From: Nitrospirales bacterium
Lineage (GTDB): Bacteria > Nitrospirota > Nitrospiria > Nitrospirales > UBA8639
Length of the DNA: 33,748 nucleotides
Direction of reading: 5' to 3'
NCBI GenBank assembly: GCA_021604105.1
Contig: BQIW01000048.1
Coordinates: 1-33,748 of the forward strand
The notes under the pieces are model-generated. The model was not told the origin of the DNA, searched no databases, and saw only the letters and a list, made by a program, of their open reading frames with translations. Positions 1 through 8,466 of this stretch are shown here, piece by piece. Numbering within the stretch: the first letter of the stretch is position 1; each line of letters starts with the position of its first letter. The translations under genes and the position numbers were made by a program.

Positions 1-722
1 GCGCCCCGTAAGTCTTGGATGAATTGTAAATACTTTTTTACGTCCTGCTTAGTTCCCCCTAATAACGGAGTGGCATTATTGTTGTGAGAATAGACAGCTT
101 TATCGAAATCCATTTGGTCAATGACCCTTAAGGATCGCTCCCATTCTTTAATATTGAAATCTGGGACAATATTAAACATGACACGATTCGGGACGACGAG
201 GTCGGCCATATAGGCGATTTTCTCTTTTGGCAAAAGAAACACGGTCATCCCGAGTCCGTGGTTCATGCCTAAATAATGCAATTCAAGGACCGTGTCTCCG
301 AGAGTAATGTTTTTTCGATTACCTCCCCAACTTTTATCGGGCACTACCATATCCTGGCCGGTGTTGGCTTTCATCCAGGTATAGGCTTCCTCGTGGGCCA
401 TCAAAATTGCCCCAGCCTCACGAAACACTTTTCCGCCACTGGCATGATCCCAATGATTGTGACTGTGTAAGAGATACCGAATGGGTTGATCTGTTATTTC
501 TCTTATGGCCATGACCATGCCTGATGCATGTTGGGAACTCACGGATTCGATGGCGATGACGCCTTCCTTCGTCACCAAAAACATGGAAAAATAGCCATTC
601 GCTGGGTTCCCATAGCTATACACTCCGTCCGTGATCTTTGCGGTGTACGGGGGAAGGTCCTAAGCGAGAGCTATGTTGGATATGAAGAGGGCCATGACAA
701 GCATACCAATGAAATGTTTCAT
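1..722 (-). pseudogene. MBL-fold metallo-hydrolase, second copy, in-frame stop, runs off window
   Basis: Reading the minus strand from the ATG at 722-720 gives a 20-residue signal peptide (MKHFIGMLVMALFISNIALA). It is followed at once by TAG (662-660), and then the same frame stays open to the window edge. The downstream part is a good MBL-fold hydrolase: HSHNHWDH zinc motif, MNHGLGMTVF, MADLVVPNR and a late YSHNN, matching ligand positions of the intact neighbour at 996-1847. An SD-like aaggag lies upstream of the ATG. The zinc ligands are preserved, so the lesion is recent, or a product starts downstream (ATG at 584-582, without signal peptide), or there is a sequence error. It is the last visible gene of the duplicated STAS-MBL array. 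The C-terminus lies outside the window. Confidence 0.8.
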
Positions 723-794
723 ACGATTTAACTCCTTTTCTCAACAGGTGATCTCGGAAACAAACATACGATGAACAAACATAAATATGTTGCG

Positions 795-995
795 TTAGAG
801 ATCATCTCGAGGCAAAGCCACAGGTTTCTGTTTCGAATCCTGCGATGCTCTCGCGGTGACCTCATCCACAATGGCTTTTCTCAGGCATCCTAAGGCCAGC
901 AACGGTCCACCCTTTCGGTGAAGCTGTTGCAACTGCGCCTTGCCGTTTTCGTCGATCAAGGTGATTGCATTCAAATCTACCCAGATCCTGCCCAT
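795..995 (-). pseudogene. Truncated STAS-like protein (C-terminal half only)
   Basis: This 66-residue frame aligns with the C-terminal half of the STAS-like protein at 1883-2173. Shared pieces include WVDLNAITLIDENGKA versus LVDLRDMISVDERGKA, and LGCLRKAIVDEVT versus SGCLTKAIVEEVT. The N-terminal strand-helix part of the domain is missing. Its ATG follows the TAA of the upstream MBL gene with no spacer (TAAATG), and I see no ribosome site of its own except inside that gene. The most economical reading is a deletion that joined the MBL 3' end to the middle of the second STAS copy. Translation by reinitiation is possible, but a half domain is unlikely to fold like the parent. Confidence 0.65.
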
Positions 996-1847
996 TTAAT
1001 AGCCCATGATGATACCTAACATGATCCGCCAGGTGTTCATGGGAAGCCATTCCTTATAAAAGAGCCAATCCTTATATTTTGGCAACTGGATGGTATTGGG
1101 AATCTCCATCACATTTTCACCATTGTTCATTTTGCGAAGAATTTCCGCTTTCAGATCCGCCAAATATTCCCGTTGAGCTACCACTTCGGCTCGACCACCT
1201 ATCGGACCTTCATGCGAAAACACGGCTATCTGAAATGGAATAGCTTCAATTTTTTTCAAACTGCTGACCCAGGCATCCGGATCAAAATCTGGAATGATCG
1301 TAAAGGGCAATCGATTCGGTGTGACGATATCAACCAAGTACATCACCTTCTCCTTAGGCAAGTAATACACCGTCATCCCTGTCCCATGATTTGGACCGAA
1401 ATATACGAGTTCCATGGTTTTATCGCCAAGCGTGAGAGCATATTTTTTCCCACTCCATGTAAAGTCTGGAATCGCAACATCCGGGTGCGGTTTTTTCAAA
1501 ATGGCGTTTTTCGCTTCCTCGTGGCTCAAGAGAACAGCCCCAGCGTCCTTAAAAACCTGTCCGCCAGCAATATGATCACGATGGTTATGAGAATAGACCA
1601 GGTATCTTACTGGTTTATTTGTCACCTTTTTGATCTCTTCCAACATCCTTGAAGCAAATTCTGGATTGATGGAATCCGCGACAATCACTCCCTCCGAAGT
1701 TACAACAAACATCGCGTTATAGCCTGGTCCCGTGACGACATGCACATCCTTGGTGACCTCTAGTGTTGAATACGATGCACTTTGGGCAAATGCAGCTCCA
1801 GCAAATAACGAACTAAGAAGCACGATCAATCCCATGACTTTTTTCAT
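996..1847 (-). CDS. Exported MBL-fold metallo-hydrolase
   Basis: A 283-residue metallo-beta-lactamase-fold protein with an N-terminal signal peptide (hydrophobic residues 5-21, probable cleavage after AFA), so it is probably periplasmic. The binuclear zinc set is complete: H87, H89, D91, H92 in SHNHRDH, H154 in GPNHGTGM, D173 in LVDIVTPNR and H212 in FSHEG. Known relatives hydrolyse lactams, thioesters, lactones or other esters; the sequence does not tell which. The start is supported by agggag nine bases upstream. It lies 35 bp after a STAS-like gene. The pair was tandemly duplicated, and the other copy (1-995) is broken. The activity class is secure; the substrate is unknown. Confidence 0.92.
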   Translation of the reverse strand: MKKVMGLIVLLSSLFAGAAFAQSASYSTLEVTKDVHVVTGPGYNAMFVVTSEGVIVADSINPEFASRMLEEIKKVTNKPVRYLVYSHNHRDHIAGGQVFKDAGAVLLSHEEAKNAILKKPHPDVAIPDFTWSGKKYALTLGDKTMELVYFGPNHGTGMTVYYLPKEKVMYLVDIVTPNRLPFTIIPDFDPDAWVSSLKKIEAIPFQIAVFSHEGPIGGRAEVVAQREYLADLKAEILRKMNNGENVMEIPNTIQLPKYKDWLFYKEWLPMNTWRIMLGIIMGY

Positions 1848-1882
1848 GTCAAGACTCCCTTATTCGGTTCTTGGTATTCTGT

Positions 1883-2173
1883 CTAAATCAAATTATGCCG
1901 TGTCTGAATCGTAACCTCTTCCACAATGGCTTTCGTCAAACATCCAGAGGCGATAAGGGTTCCACCATGTTGATAAATTTGTCGCAAAAGAGCTTTCCCG
2001 CGTTCATCAACAGAGATCATGTCCCGTAAATCCACCAGGATGGTGTCGCTGTCTTCTGCAACACGGTTGGACGTCCAGTAGTGTTGAAACTCAGACACCC
2101 ATGGACCAACCAATCGACCTTCGAGTTTAATGGTTAGCCCAGCCTCGCTTCGTTCTGAAGTAATTCTGAACAT
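1883..2173 (-). CDS. STAS-like domain protein
   Basis: A 96-residue cytoplasmic protein from the ATG at 2173 (MFRITSERSEAGLTIKLEGR). A TTG at 2212 would add 13 residues that do not look conserved. The pattern is that of an anti-sigma-factor antagonist/STAS domain: beta strand with LEGRLVGPWVSEF, then TILVDLRDMISVDERGKALL, then GGTLIASGCLTKAI. The serine usually phosphorylated in SpoIIAA-type proteins (DxSG) is replaced here by VDERGK, so a phosphoswitch is doubtful. It sits 35 bp before the exported MBL hydrolase and is repeated in truncated form at 795-995. Single-domain proteins of this kind are often coupled to regulators, but no partner is obvious here. Confidence 0.75.
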   Translation of the reverse strand: MFRITSERSEAGLTIKLEGRLVGPWVSEFQHYWTSNRVAEDSDTILVDLRDMISVDERGKALLRQIYQHGGTLIASGCLTKAIVEEVTIQTRHNLI

Positions 2174-2350
2174 CGTCGTGTGGCCAAACGTCCGAGAGGT
2201 TCTTAGAAACAAGAGAGGGACGAATCAAACGTTTTCAGAAGCTTTCCTGACAAAATCCTATCAATCACGGCTTGAACTTGTGACTTAATGCTCATGATCG
2301 TCTTCTCCCTTCATACGAATTCACTTAGAGATGCAATATTCTCGACAAAC

Positions 2351-2380
2351 TCGAGCTACCACCGACTGGTGGTAGATCGA
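2351..2380. repeat. Perfect-core inverted repeat between genes
   Basis: CTACCACC-GACT-GGTGGTAG is a perfect 8-bp stem with a 4-base loop. It is extended outward by tcga/tcga after one mismatched pair. It lies between the stop of the 179-residue exported protein and the start of the STAS-like gene. No T-run follows on either strand, so it is more likely an operator or an mRNA-processing hairpin than an intrinsic terminator. Confidence 0.5.
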
Positions 2381-2408
2381 GCCACTCATCAGTATGACAG
2401 CCGACTCA

Positions 2409-2948
2409 TCACTGTGGTGATTTTGGCATGGCATGAATGCTTGCTTCACCATGCGAACCACGGTGCAAATCGATCACCTTGCCACCCTCATTCACTTCGA
2501 CTGTGACGACGGTACCCTCTTCGAGGTTTTTGGTTTTGATTTCAAGCCGATCAATCGGAAACACTTTTTCTCCATCGATGGTTTCCAGCTTAATCTCTTT
2601 CTTCATTTTCCCCATATACACGAGTTTCCCGGTGTAGAAGTGATGGTGGCCTTCTTCACCCTTGAGATGGGCCTCGATGATATCGTTATTCTCGTCCATC
2701 ACAATCGTCACTTCATCCCCATTTTTATATTCGGCATGACCATGCTCGCGAGCATTTTTCTGATTGAGCATCAGGCTGCCTGTGACGGTCTTTACCGTCA
2801 CGAAATCACCCTTAATGGCGGTGACCACTCCGCTGACTTTCCTATGGCCCTCACTCAGGGTGTCAGCCTGTCCAACACCCGACCCAATGACTAACAAACC
2901 CATAACAACCGAAACGGCAATGATGTGAAGATGCATCTTACTGTTCAT
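2409..2948 (-). CDS. Exported His-rich hypothetical protein (two beta-barrel-like repeats)
   Basis: 179 residues with a clear signal peptide (hydrophobic 8-26, cleavage near GQA-DT). I do not recognise a named family. After the signal there are two similar strand-rich units: about 38-95 (VSGVVTAIKGDFVTVKTVTG ... YKNGDEVTIVMDENNDI) and about 104-160 (YTGKLVYMGKMKKEIKLETI ... EGTVVTVEVNEGGKVI). Each resembles the short OB-like repeats of DUF5666-type proteins. The linker carries EEGHHHF, and other His residues are scattered in the protein, so metal binding is possible but unproven. The start is well supported by aaggaggt. It is transcribed toward the STAS and MBL genes and could be the first gene of that unit, though a 235-bp gap with a hairpin intervenes. 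Confidence 0.75.
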   Translation of the reverse strand: MNSKMHLHIIAVSVVMGLLVIGSGVGQADTLSEGHRKVSGVVTAIKGDFVTVKTVTGSLMLNQKNAREHGHAEYKNGDEVTIVMDENNDIIEAHLKGEEGHHHFYTGKLVYMGKMKKEIKLETIDGEKVFPIDRLEIKTKNLEEGTVVTVEVNEGGKVIDLHRGSHGEASIHAMPKSPQ

Positions 2949-2983
2949 GATTGACCTCCTTATTAGGATTGTTGAAAGATAAT

Positions 2984-3003
2984 TCCGTTCCTCAATGAAC
3001 GGA
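2984..3003 (-). terminator. Hairpin downstream of doxX-like gene
   Basis: TCCGTTC-CTCAAT-GAACGGA forms a 7-bp stem just after the DoxX-family stop. On the minus strand it is followed by an A/T-rich stretch without a long T-run, so it is a weak terminator candidate. Confidence 0.35.
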
Positions 3004-3031
3004 GTGTACTATTGTGTGTTCTGGACAACGC

Positions 3032-3415
3032 TCAATCACTTGGCACGTTCCTGGAAGCATCCACGCTCCAGATGCCGGAACCCTGGGCAGAAAGAAAGAG
3101 AAAGACAAAACAATACAGGGCAGCGAGCTCCCCTCCATTTTGGAGAGGGAGGATGGCATTCACGCCATGGGCAATCCAATACGCGGCGGCCATGAGGCCG
3201 CTGCACAGGAAGGCCGCCCACCGGGTAAAAAGTCCAAGCATCACAAGTAACCCCCCAAACAGCTCAATTGGCCCTGCCACGTAAATGACAAACGCAGGGG
3301 CTTCCATCGGCATGGCTGTCGGAAATGCAAATAGCTTCTGTGTCCCATGCCACAAGAATAAAAACCCGGTGACCATGCGCATGAGCGCGTAGGCTTGTGG
3401 TTGAAATCCGCTCAT
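3032..3415 (-). CDS. DoxX family membrane protein
   Basis: 127 residues from the ATG at 3415. That start is chosen over 3442 because aggagg lies seven bases upstream of it. The DoxX pattern is clear: an N-terminal LMRMVTGFLFLWHGTQKLF helix, then AGPIELFGGLLVMLGLFTRW, an amphipathic turn, and two further helices ending in YCFVFLFLSAQGSGIWSVD, giving four membrane segments. DoxX-type proteins are inner-membrane proteins linked to thiosulfate-quinone reduction in archaea and to thiol/oxidative stress in bacteria; the role here is unknown. It stands alone, with a candidate sigma-54 promoter and an inverted repeat upstream, directly beside a sigma-54 activator in the same orientation. Confidence 0.88.
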   Translation of the reverse strand: MSGFQPQAYALMRMVTGFLFLWHGTQKLFAFPTAMPMEAPAFVIYVAGPIELFGGLLVMLGLFTRWAAFLCSGLMAAAYWIAHGVNAILPLQNGGELAALYCFVFLFLSAQGSGIWSVDASRNVPSD

Positions 3416-3497
3416 GATTCTGCCTCCTGCTTGATCAGTCATTGATAATTACTCGTTCATTTTCTCGTACCTGTTTTCGTTCTCCTTCTAAGACAGG

Positions 3498-3512
3498 GCA
3501 TAAGCCATACCA
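3498..3512 (-). promoter_or_regulatory. Candidate sigma-54 (-24/-12) promoter for doxX-like gene
   Basis: On the minus strand TGGTATGGCTTATGC has the invariant GG and GC with exactly 10 bases between them. It matches TGGCACG-N4-TTGC at 8 of 11 fixed positions. Transcription would start near 3486, about 70 bases before the doxX ATG. The adjacent gene encodes a sigma-54 activator, which raises plausibility. Confidence 0.5.
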
Positions 3513-3594
3513 AAAGACGAGGGCACCAGAATGACTGAAAATTATTTGAAAATTTTAGGAAATTCTCTGATCAGGATAGATGACAGACTCTGAG

Positions 3595-3625
3595 TGTCGA
3601 AAAATGAGGTGACGGTATTTCGACA
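3595..3625. promoter_or_regulatory. Inverted repeat, candidate activator site (UAS)
   Basis: TGTCGAAA (3595-3602) and TTTCGACA (3618-3625) are perfect 8-bp inverted arms 15 bp apart. They lie about 85-110 bp upstream of the candidate -24 element. This is the usual position for an enhancer-type site bound by an AAA+ activator. The TTTCG/CGAAA core recalls FhlA-type sites, but that is only resemblance. Confidence 0.45.
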
Positions 3626-3649
3626 AATGATGAGGGGACGACACAAACA

Positions 3650-5713
3650 CTACAGCGGGCGGGAAATCTTGAGCTTCTTCATTTTAGAGATCAGGGTTGT
3701 TCGTTTCAGATCTAATCGAGCGGCAGCTCCTGACGGACCGCCAATGACCCATTTCGTCTCGCGAAGAACCTGGACGATATGATCACGCTCAACTCCTTCT
3801 AACGTAGACTTGGACTGAGGAGAGGCGGGTTCCAATCGTGGAGCCGCTTTCAGATCAGTTAAGGGAAGCATGAGCACGGAGCCTTGCGACAGGATGACGG
3901 CCCGTTCAATCAGATTTTCCAACTCCCGAATATTTCCAGGCCAGTGGTAGCGGGAGAGGGTGTCCATCACCTTCGTGGGAATCGTTTCGATCGGTTTGTT
4001 CATCCGCCGTGCAAAGCGCTGGGTAAAATAGCGAACCAGAACAGGAACATCGACTGGTCGTTCACGAAGTCCTGGGAGTGTGATGGGAAAGACATTCAAG
4101 CGGTAGTAGAGATCACCTCGAAATTGTCCGGCTTCGACCATGTTGACTAAATCACGGTTGGTGGCCGCCACAAACCGAACATCCACTTTCATGGTACGGG
4201 TACTCCCCAGCCGCTCAAATTCCTGCTCTTGCAGGACCCGCAATAATTTGGACTGTAGGTCCAGAGGAATCTCTCCGACTTCATCCAGAAAGATTGTACC
4301 TCGGTTGGCGAGTTCAAACCGTCCAGCCTTTTGCGCAATGGCCCCCGTAAATGCGCCTTTTTCATGGCCAAATAGTTCGCTTTCTAACAGACCGGTGGGT
4401 ATGGCCGCGCAGTTGAGTTTGACAAATGCCCGCTCCTTTCGTGAACTCAAATGATGCAAAGCTCGCGCGATGAGTTCTTTTCCTGTCCCTGTTTCTCCCT
4501 GAATCAACACGGTGGAATCCGTCGGGGCCACGATTTCGACTTGTTGTAAGACACGCTTCAGCTCGGCACTCTCTCCAATGATCTCGTCAAAATTATGCTC
4601 CGTGCGAATTTCATCTTTCAAATATACATTTTCCTGTTCAAGATTCTCTTTCAATTCATGTATTTTGTTGTACGCCAAGGCGTTGTCCAACCCAATGGCC
4701 ACCTGTGTGGCAACCTCGGAAAGGAGGGCAACCAGGTCGTCTCCAAAACCTTGGTCGTGGGCACTCGCAACGTTCAGTGTCCCGAGAACCTCATTGCGAA
4801 CTACCAGAGGAGCGCACGCGCCGGACTTCATGCCCTCAGCCAACATTTGGCGTGCGGTGTCTGAGTCGTACTGTTTCATGTCCGATTCATTCCAGACTAA
4901 CGCCTTCCGGCTGTGAAATGCCTTTGTCGCAGGGGATTCATCTTTTCCAATGATACCAACTGCTTGAACGAAACCCTTCCGTTCTGGGAAGTCCAGTACC
5001 GGTCTTTTGAAAGTCTGCGTGTCCGAATCATACAAATATAGACTGGTCGTAACCTTCGGAATGATCTTCCGGAGAGAAGCGCTCACAGACGCGAAAAGCT
5101 CCTGTAAATTAAGAGTCGAAACCACGGCATTATTCACGTCCAAAAGAAGGCGTGAATGATCACGCTCTTTCGTGAGTTCCTGAACGTGAAGAACATTGTC
5201 CACGGCCACAGCCACGTGTCTCGAAACATGCTCCAGGAACTCAAAGTCTGACTCCTTATACGTGGCCTTTTCACAACTGGCAAAAATAAGCGCTCCCAGT
5301 TTGCGAACCGCCGTGGTCAATGGGAGCGCGCATAAGGAATTCGCGCCGTCTTCATGCATGCGTGAGAAAACATCAAGGTATCGACTGTCCTGAGTAATAT
5401 CGGATACAAGGAGAGGCTTTTGGCTTTGAAACACTGTTCCACCTGGATGTAAATCTAACTTCCATGGATTCCCTCCTTGGATATCCGCCGGCACATCGGT
5501 TTGAATAATCAGGTCGTGAATGGTCTGGTTTTCAGGTTGATACAGCATGAGTCCAAGAAAATCGACTGGCACGATTTGAGGCACAAGCCTGGCCAGATCT
5601 CGAAAAAGGTCATGCAGATCCCAATTCTTGGAAATGGTCTCAGAAATCTCCAAGAGGGTTTTGTATATATGGTGGGTATCTGGATTGGATGGAAAAGTAC
5701 TGTTTTCAGACAT
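3650..5713 (-). CDS. Sigma-54-dependent activator, GAF-GAF-AAA+-Fis
   Basis: 687 residues with FhlA-like architecture: GAF about 20-175, second GAF about 190-345, a short coiled linker, AAA+ about 378-610, and Fis-type helix-turn-helix about 640-685. Key motifs are intact: Walker A GETGTGKE (406-413), GAFTGA loop (453-458, sigma-54 contact) and Walker B FLDEVGE (475-481), followed by an [13 protein letters not shown] stretch and [15 protein letters not shown]. It should remodel the sigma-54 RNA polymerase in response to a small ligand or redox state sensed by the GAF domains. No good SD precedes the ATG; a decayed recombinase abuts the 5' end and may have replaced the original leader. The likely target is the doxX-like gene downstream. 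Confidence 0.93.
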   Translation of the reverse strand: MSENSTFPSNPDTHHIYKTLLEISETISKNWDLHDLFRDLARLVPQIVPVDFLGLMLYQPENQTIHDLIIQTDVPADIQGGNPWKLDLHPGGTVFQSQKPLLVSDITQDSRYLDVFSRMHEDGANSLCALPLTTAVRKLGALIFASCEKATYKESDFEFLEHVSRHVAVAVDNVLHVQELTKERDHSRLLLDVNNAVVSTLNLQELFASVSASLRKIIPKVTTSLYLYDSDTQTFKRPVLDFPERKGFVQAVGIIGKDESPATKAFHSRKALVWNESDMKQYDSDTARQMLAEGMKSGACAPLVVRNEVLGTLNVASAHDQGFGDDLVALLSEVATQVAIGLDNALAYNKIHELKENLEQENVYLKDEIRTEHNFDEIIGESAELKRVLQQVEIVAPTDSTVLIQGETGTGKELIARALHHLSSRKERAFVKLNCAAIPTGLLESELFGHEKGAFTGAIAQKAGRFELANRGTIFLDEVGEIPLDLQSKLLRVLQEQEFERLGSTRTMKVDVRFVAATNRDLVNMVEAGQFRGDLYYRLNVFPITLPGLRERPVDVPVLVRYFTQRFARRMNKPIETIPTKVMDTLSRYHWPGNIRELENLIERAVILSQGSVLMLPLTDLKAAPRLEPASPQSKSTLEGVERDHIVQVLRETKWVIGGPSGAAARLDLKRTTLISKMKKLKISRPL

Positions 5714-5732
5714 AAATCATACTAGGCAAAGC

Positions 5733-6310
5733 TTTATATGTGTTTAGCTTCAATTGTCGATAGAACCTAGCTTGTGAGATGTCAAGGGTTCGGCAAATAA
5801 GCGAGATCCCCAGGTCTTTGACTTCATATATTTTCTTGGCCGGCTGAACACGAGGTTTTTTCGCGTTCAATGGTCTTCTACCGCCATGGTGTCCCCGTGC
5901 TTGTGCCGCCTTGAGCCGAGTTTAGGTTCGTTCTTGAATAAGCCGCCGTCCGAATTGAACCAATGAAGAAAAGATATTGAAGATGAGCTCACCAGATGCT
6001 GTATGATGTCGACGACCCCATCACAGATTTACCAAAAGTCCATGCGGCATTTTCGTAGTTCTTCCACGACGGAGATGAGATGGTAAATCGACCGGCCTAG
6101 TCGATCGGGACGCCAGACTTGAAGTACATCACCTGACCGTAGCTTGGCAAGACACGCGTCAAGCCTTGGTCGTGTGGCCTGTGCTCCCATACTCTTTTCA
6201 ACGAAGATATCGCTCTTAGTACACCCTTGTTTCTTTAGGTCATCAATCTGAATGGTAAGATCCTGATCACCCTTCCTGACCCTGGCATAGACGATGTTTG
6301 TTCCTCCAAA
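5733..6310 (-). pseudogene. Decayed serine recombinase (resolvase/invertase)
   Basis: Minus-strand translation shows a serine site-specific recombinase in pieces. The N-terminal piece has IVYARVRKGDQDLTIQIDDL, then VEKSMGAQATRPRL and VWRPDRLGRSIYHLISVVEE. The C-terminal piece has TASGELIFNIFSSLVQFGRR, KAAQARGHHGGRRPL and ISLICRTLDISQARFYRQL, the last being a helix-turn-helix. Lesions: TAA at 6031-6029, a frame change near 6000, and TAA at 5924-5922. The catalytic serine of the YARVS motif is AGG (Arg) at 6277-6275. It cannot be functional. It lies immediately upstream of the sigma-54 activator and marks one edge of the accessory redox block, consistent with past mobile-element activity. No terminal repeats or transposase were seen. 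Confidence 0.88.
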
Positions 6311-6461
6311 CTTTTGAGGAAATATTCAAGATGTCTTAATTTTCCCTTGTTCCATGGCAATACCATATGCTTATTCATGATTGAATAGTATACGGCATCA
6401 CGATCAAAAGAGCATGCATGCCGACATTCGTCAATTTTTCAGCCAACTCGAACTTTTAAAA

Positions 6462-7289
6462 CTAAAAATGAACGCCGTACGATTGTGTTCTTTCGGCCAA
6501 AACCGTCTCAATCACACGTATTATTTCTCGGGATTTCCGTTGATCAAGCGCATCGGGATGGGGCGAGGCAAACCGGCCGGAATCGTTATCGAAGTACTGG
6601 CCTGACGCCGCCGCAAATTCATCTGCCAGTGCCGCGCGAATAAGTATTTCTGCGCCTATACGGATATCACCGCCGTCCACACCGAAGGCCTCTTTCACCA
6701 TCTTGCTCCCGAGCATCGACCCGGGATTCACCGCAATGATGGCCGGGCCGTGATCCTTGAGTGAAAGCGCCAGGCTACGTGACCACATGGTCAGCGCCAG
6801 TTTACTCTGTGCATATCCCGCGCCGTCGGACAGGTGGCCTTGTGCGGCCAGCGCTTTGGGATCGACCGGCGACTGGGCCGCGGAAGACAGGTTGACCACC
6901 CGTCCGGATATCCCGAGCAGCGGTAAAAGCCGTTGGGTCAGCAGATAGGGAGCGATCGTATTGACCGCAAATCGCACATCGAGTCCATCCTTCGTGCTTG
7001 GATCAGATGCGCTGTAGACGCCTGCATTATTGATGAGCACATCAAGTGTAGCGTACTTTTCAGTTACTGCCGTTGCAAACGCTTCGACGTCGGCCAGACG
7101 CGACAGATCAGCTACGTAGCGTTCAACGCGCCCGCCACCCGGCAGCCCAGAAAGCGTTCGTTCCGCTTCTTCCAGTTTTGACGGATTGCGCCCATGCAGC
7201 AAAACATGGTGCCCCATTGAAACCAACACCCTGGCCGTCTCCAACCCGATACCGTCCGTCGAACCGGTAATAAGAATGATTTTCTGCAT
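6462..7289 (-). CDS. Short-chain dehydrogenase/reductase
   Basis: 275 residues from the ATG at 7289, chosen because gaaggag lies nine bases upstream; an upstream ATG at 7331 overlaps the previous gene and has no site. Classical SDR features: TGSTDGIG cofactor loop (8-15), HGRN after strand 2 (NADP preference likely), AD near residues 60-61, NNAG (87-90), NLSS (133-136) and catalytic YAQSK (Y159, K163). It is a cytoplasmic NAD(P)H-dependent oxidoreductase, and the LHGRN, NLSSAAQ and NPGSMLGSKM segments resemble the retinol-dehydrogenase-like/WWOX-type SDR group. It starts 13 bp after the luciferase-like monooxygenase and is surely cotranscribed with it. Substrate unknown. Confidence 0.9.
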   Translation of the reverse strand: MQKIILITGSTDGIGLETARVLVSMGHHVLLHGRNPSKLEEAERTLSGLPGGGRVERYVADLSRLADVEAFATAVTEKYATLDVLINNAGVYSASDPSTKDGLDVRFAVNTIAPYLLTQRLLPLLGISGRVVNLSSAAQSPVDPKALAAQGHLSDGAGYAQSKLALTMWSRSLALSLKDHGPAIIAVNPGSMLGSKMVKEAFGVDGGDIRIGAEILIRAALADEFAAASGQYFDNDSGRFASPHPDALDQRKSREIIRVIETVLAERTQSYGVHF

Positions 7290-7302
7290 GATAGTGTCTC
7301 CT

Positions 7303-8277
7303 TCACACTGAAAAGTCCGGCAATATGTCATTGGCCAGACGTTTCAACGTTGTCTCGATATCCGCCTGATTAAAGCGGAGGTTAAACGCCACATGGTTGA
7401 CGCCGATCTCTTCCCGCGATTTTAAATAGGCTCGAAGGTGGTTCGTACCCAGCCGAAAACCCAGATGGATCGGTTGCGGTGGTGTCCCAGGGTCTTCTGC
7501 TAGATCGACATACAGCGGTTGCATGACTGGCTGGGCGGGTCTTCCTGACGCCTCAACCCGTGCCCGCCAGTCGCGAATGGTCTGTGCTTGCACCATGGTA
7601 TGACGTGGATACAGCATCCAGCCATCTCCATTTTGTGCAATCCATGCGGAATCTTGTTGACTGCCTCCCGTAATCAGCAGCGGCAGTTTTCCGGAAGCCG
7701 GTTTAGGCAGCATGTCCATTCCACCACCGGGGCTGCCATACGTGTTCTCGAACTCCGGTGCGACCTCGCCCATGCGCCTGATATAATCAAAGCTCTCGCG
7801 AAATCGTGCGCCGCGCCCGGCAAAGGGCAGATTAAGTGCCGGGTACTCTTCCGGACGGTCTCCGGAAGCAACTCCAAGGATCAAGCGCCCACCAGAAAGT
7901 ACGTCGGCAGTTGCTGCGGCTTTGGCAATGTGAGCCGGATGTCGTAAAGGCAGTATGATACTGGCGACGCCAAGAGCGATCCGTTCTGTCAGTCCGGCCA
8001 GCAGGCCCAGATACACGAACGGGTCGTACATCTGACCGGCATCCCCGAATGATGGCACGTTAAACCGCACATCTCGTAACCAGACTGCGGAAAACCCGAG
8101 TGCTTCGGCTAGTTGAATACGTTCCACGTGACCGGTCATCGCCGGTACCGGGCCCCTTGAGTAGCTTTCCAGGGGCACCACCAATCCAAGGGTCAGCCGA
8201 CTCTGGCGGAACACGGAGTTGTATCCCCGATTGATTGGTTGGAACTCGGTTGTGTCGAAAGTCACTGCCAAAGTCAT
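7303..8277 (-). CDS. Luciferase-like (LLM class) flavin-dependent oxidoreductase
   Basis: 324 residues of the bacterial luciferase/F420-dependent fold. Visible signatures: LTLGLVVPLES at the first strand, ERIQLAEALGFSAVWLRDV, LLAGLTERIALGVASIILPL with RHPAHIAKAAATADVLSGGR, then LGVASGDRPEEYPALN and PLLITGGSQQDSAWIAQNGD. These enzymes use FMNH2 (or F420) to oxidise small organic compounds; the substrate is not predictable here. The start is supported by ggagg nine bases upstream. It forms a two-gene operon with the downstream SDR. The 190 bp upstream, before the quinone oxidoreductase gene, presumably hold its promoter, but I could not pick one with confidence. Confidence 0.9.
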   Translation of the reverse strand: MTLAVTFDTTEFQPINRGYNSVFRQSRLTLGLVVPLESYSRGPVPAMTGHVERIQLAEALGFSAVWLRDVRFNVPSFGDAGQMYDPFVYLGLLAGLTERIALGVASIILPLRHPAHIAKAAATADVLSGGRLILGVASGDRPEEYPALNLPFAGRGARFRESFDYIRRMGEVAPEFENTYGSPGGGMDMLPKPASGKLPLLITGGSQQDSAWIAQNGDGWMLYPRHTMVQAQTIRDWRARVEASGRPAQPVMQPLYVDLAEDPGTPPQPIHLGFRLGTNHLRAYLKSREEIGVNHVAFNLRFNQADIETTLKRLANDILPDFSV

Positions 8278-8466
8278 CTCGCAAAGCCTCCGAATGGTTT
8301 CAGCTGTTGTGAATTGTGCCGCACACTTCGAGGGTCGTTGATTTCGAAGCTACGAGCATCGAGCATTATATTCAGCACTCTTCCGAAACTAGCTCGAACT
8401 ATCACATGCAGTGAAAAAACGTAGAACAGCCGATGGCATTTATCTTCGCTCTCACCCTGTCCCCCT

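Noticed and set aside
2433-2894. 153-codon plus-strand frame opposite the exported His-rich protein
   Set aside because: The minus-strand gene has a signal peptide and strong SD; the plus frame has neither.
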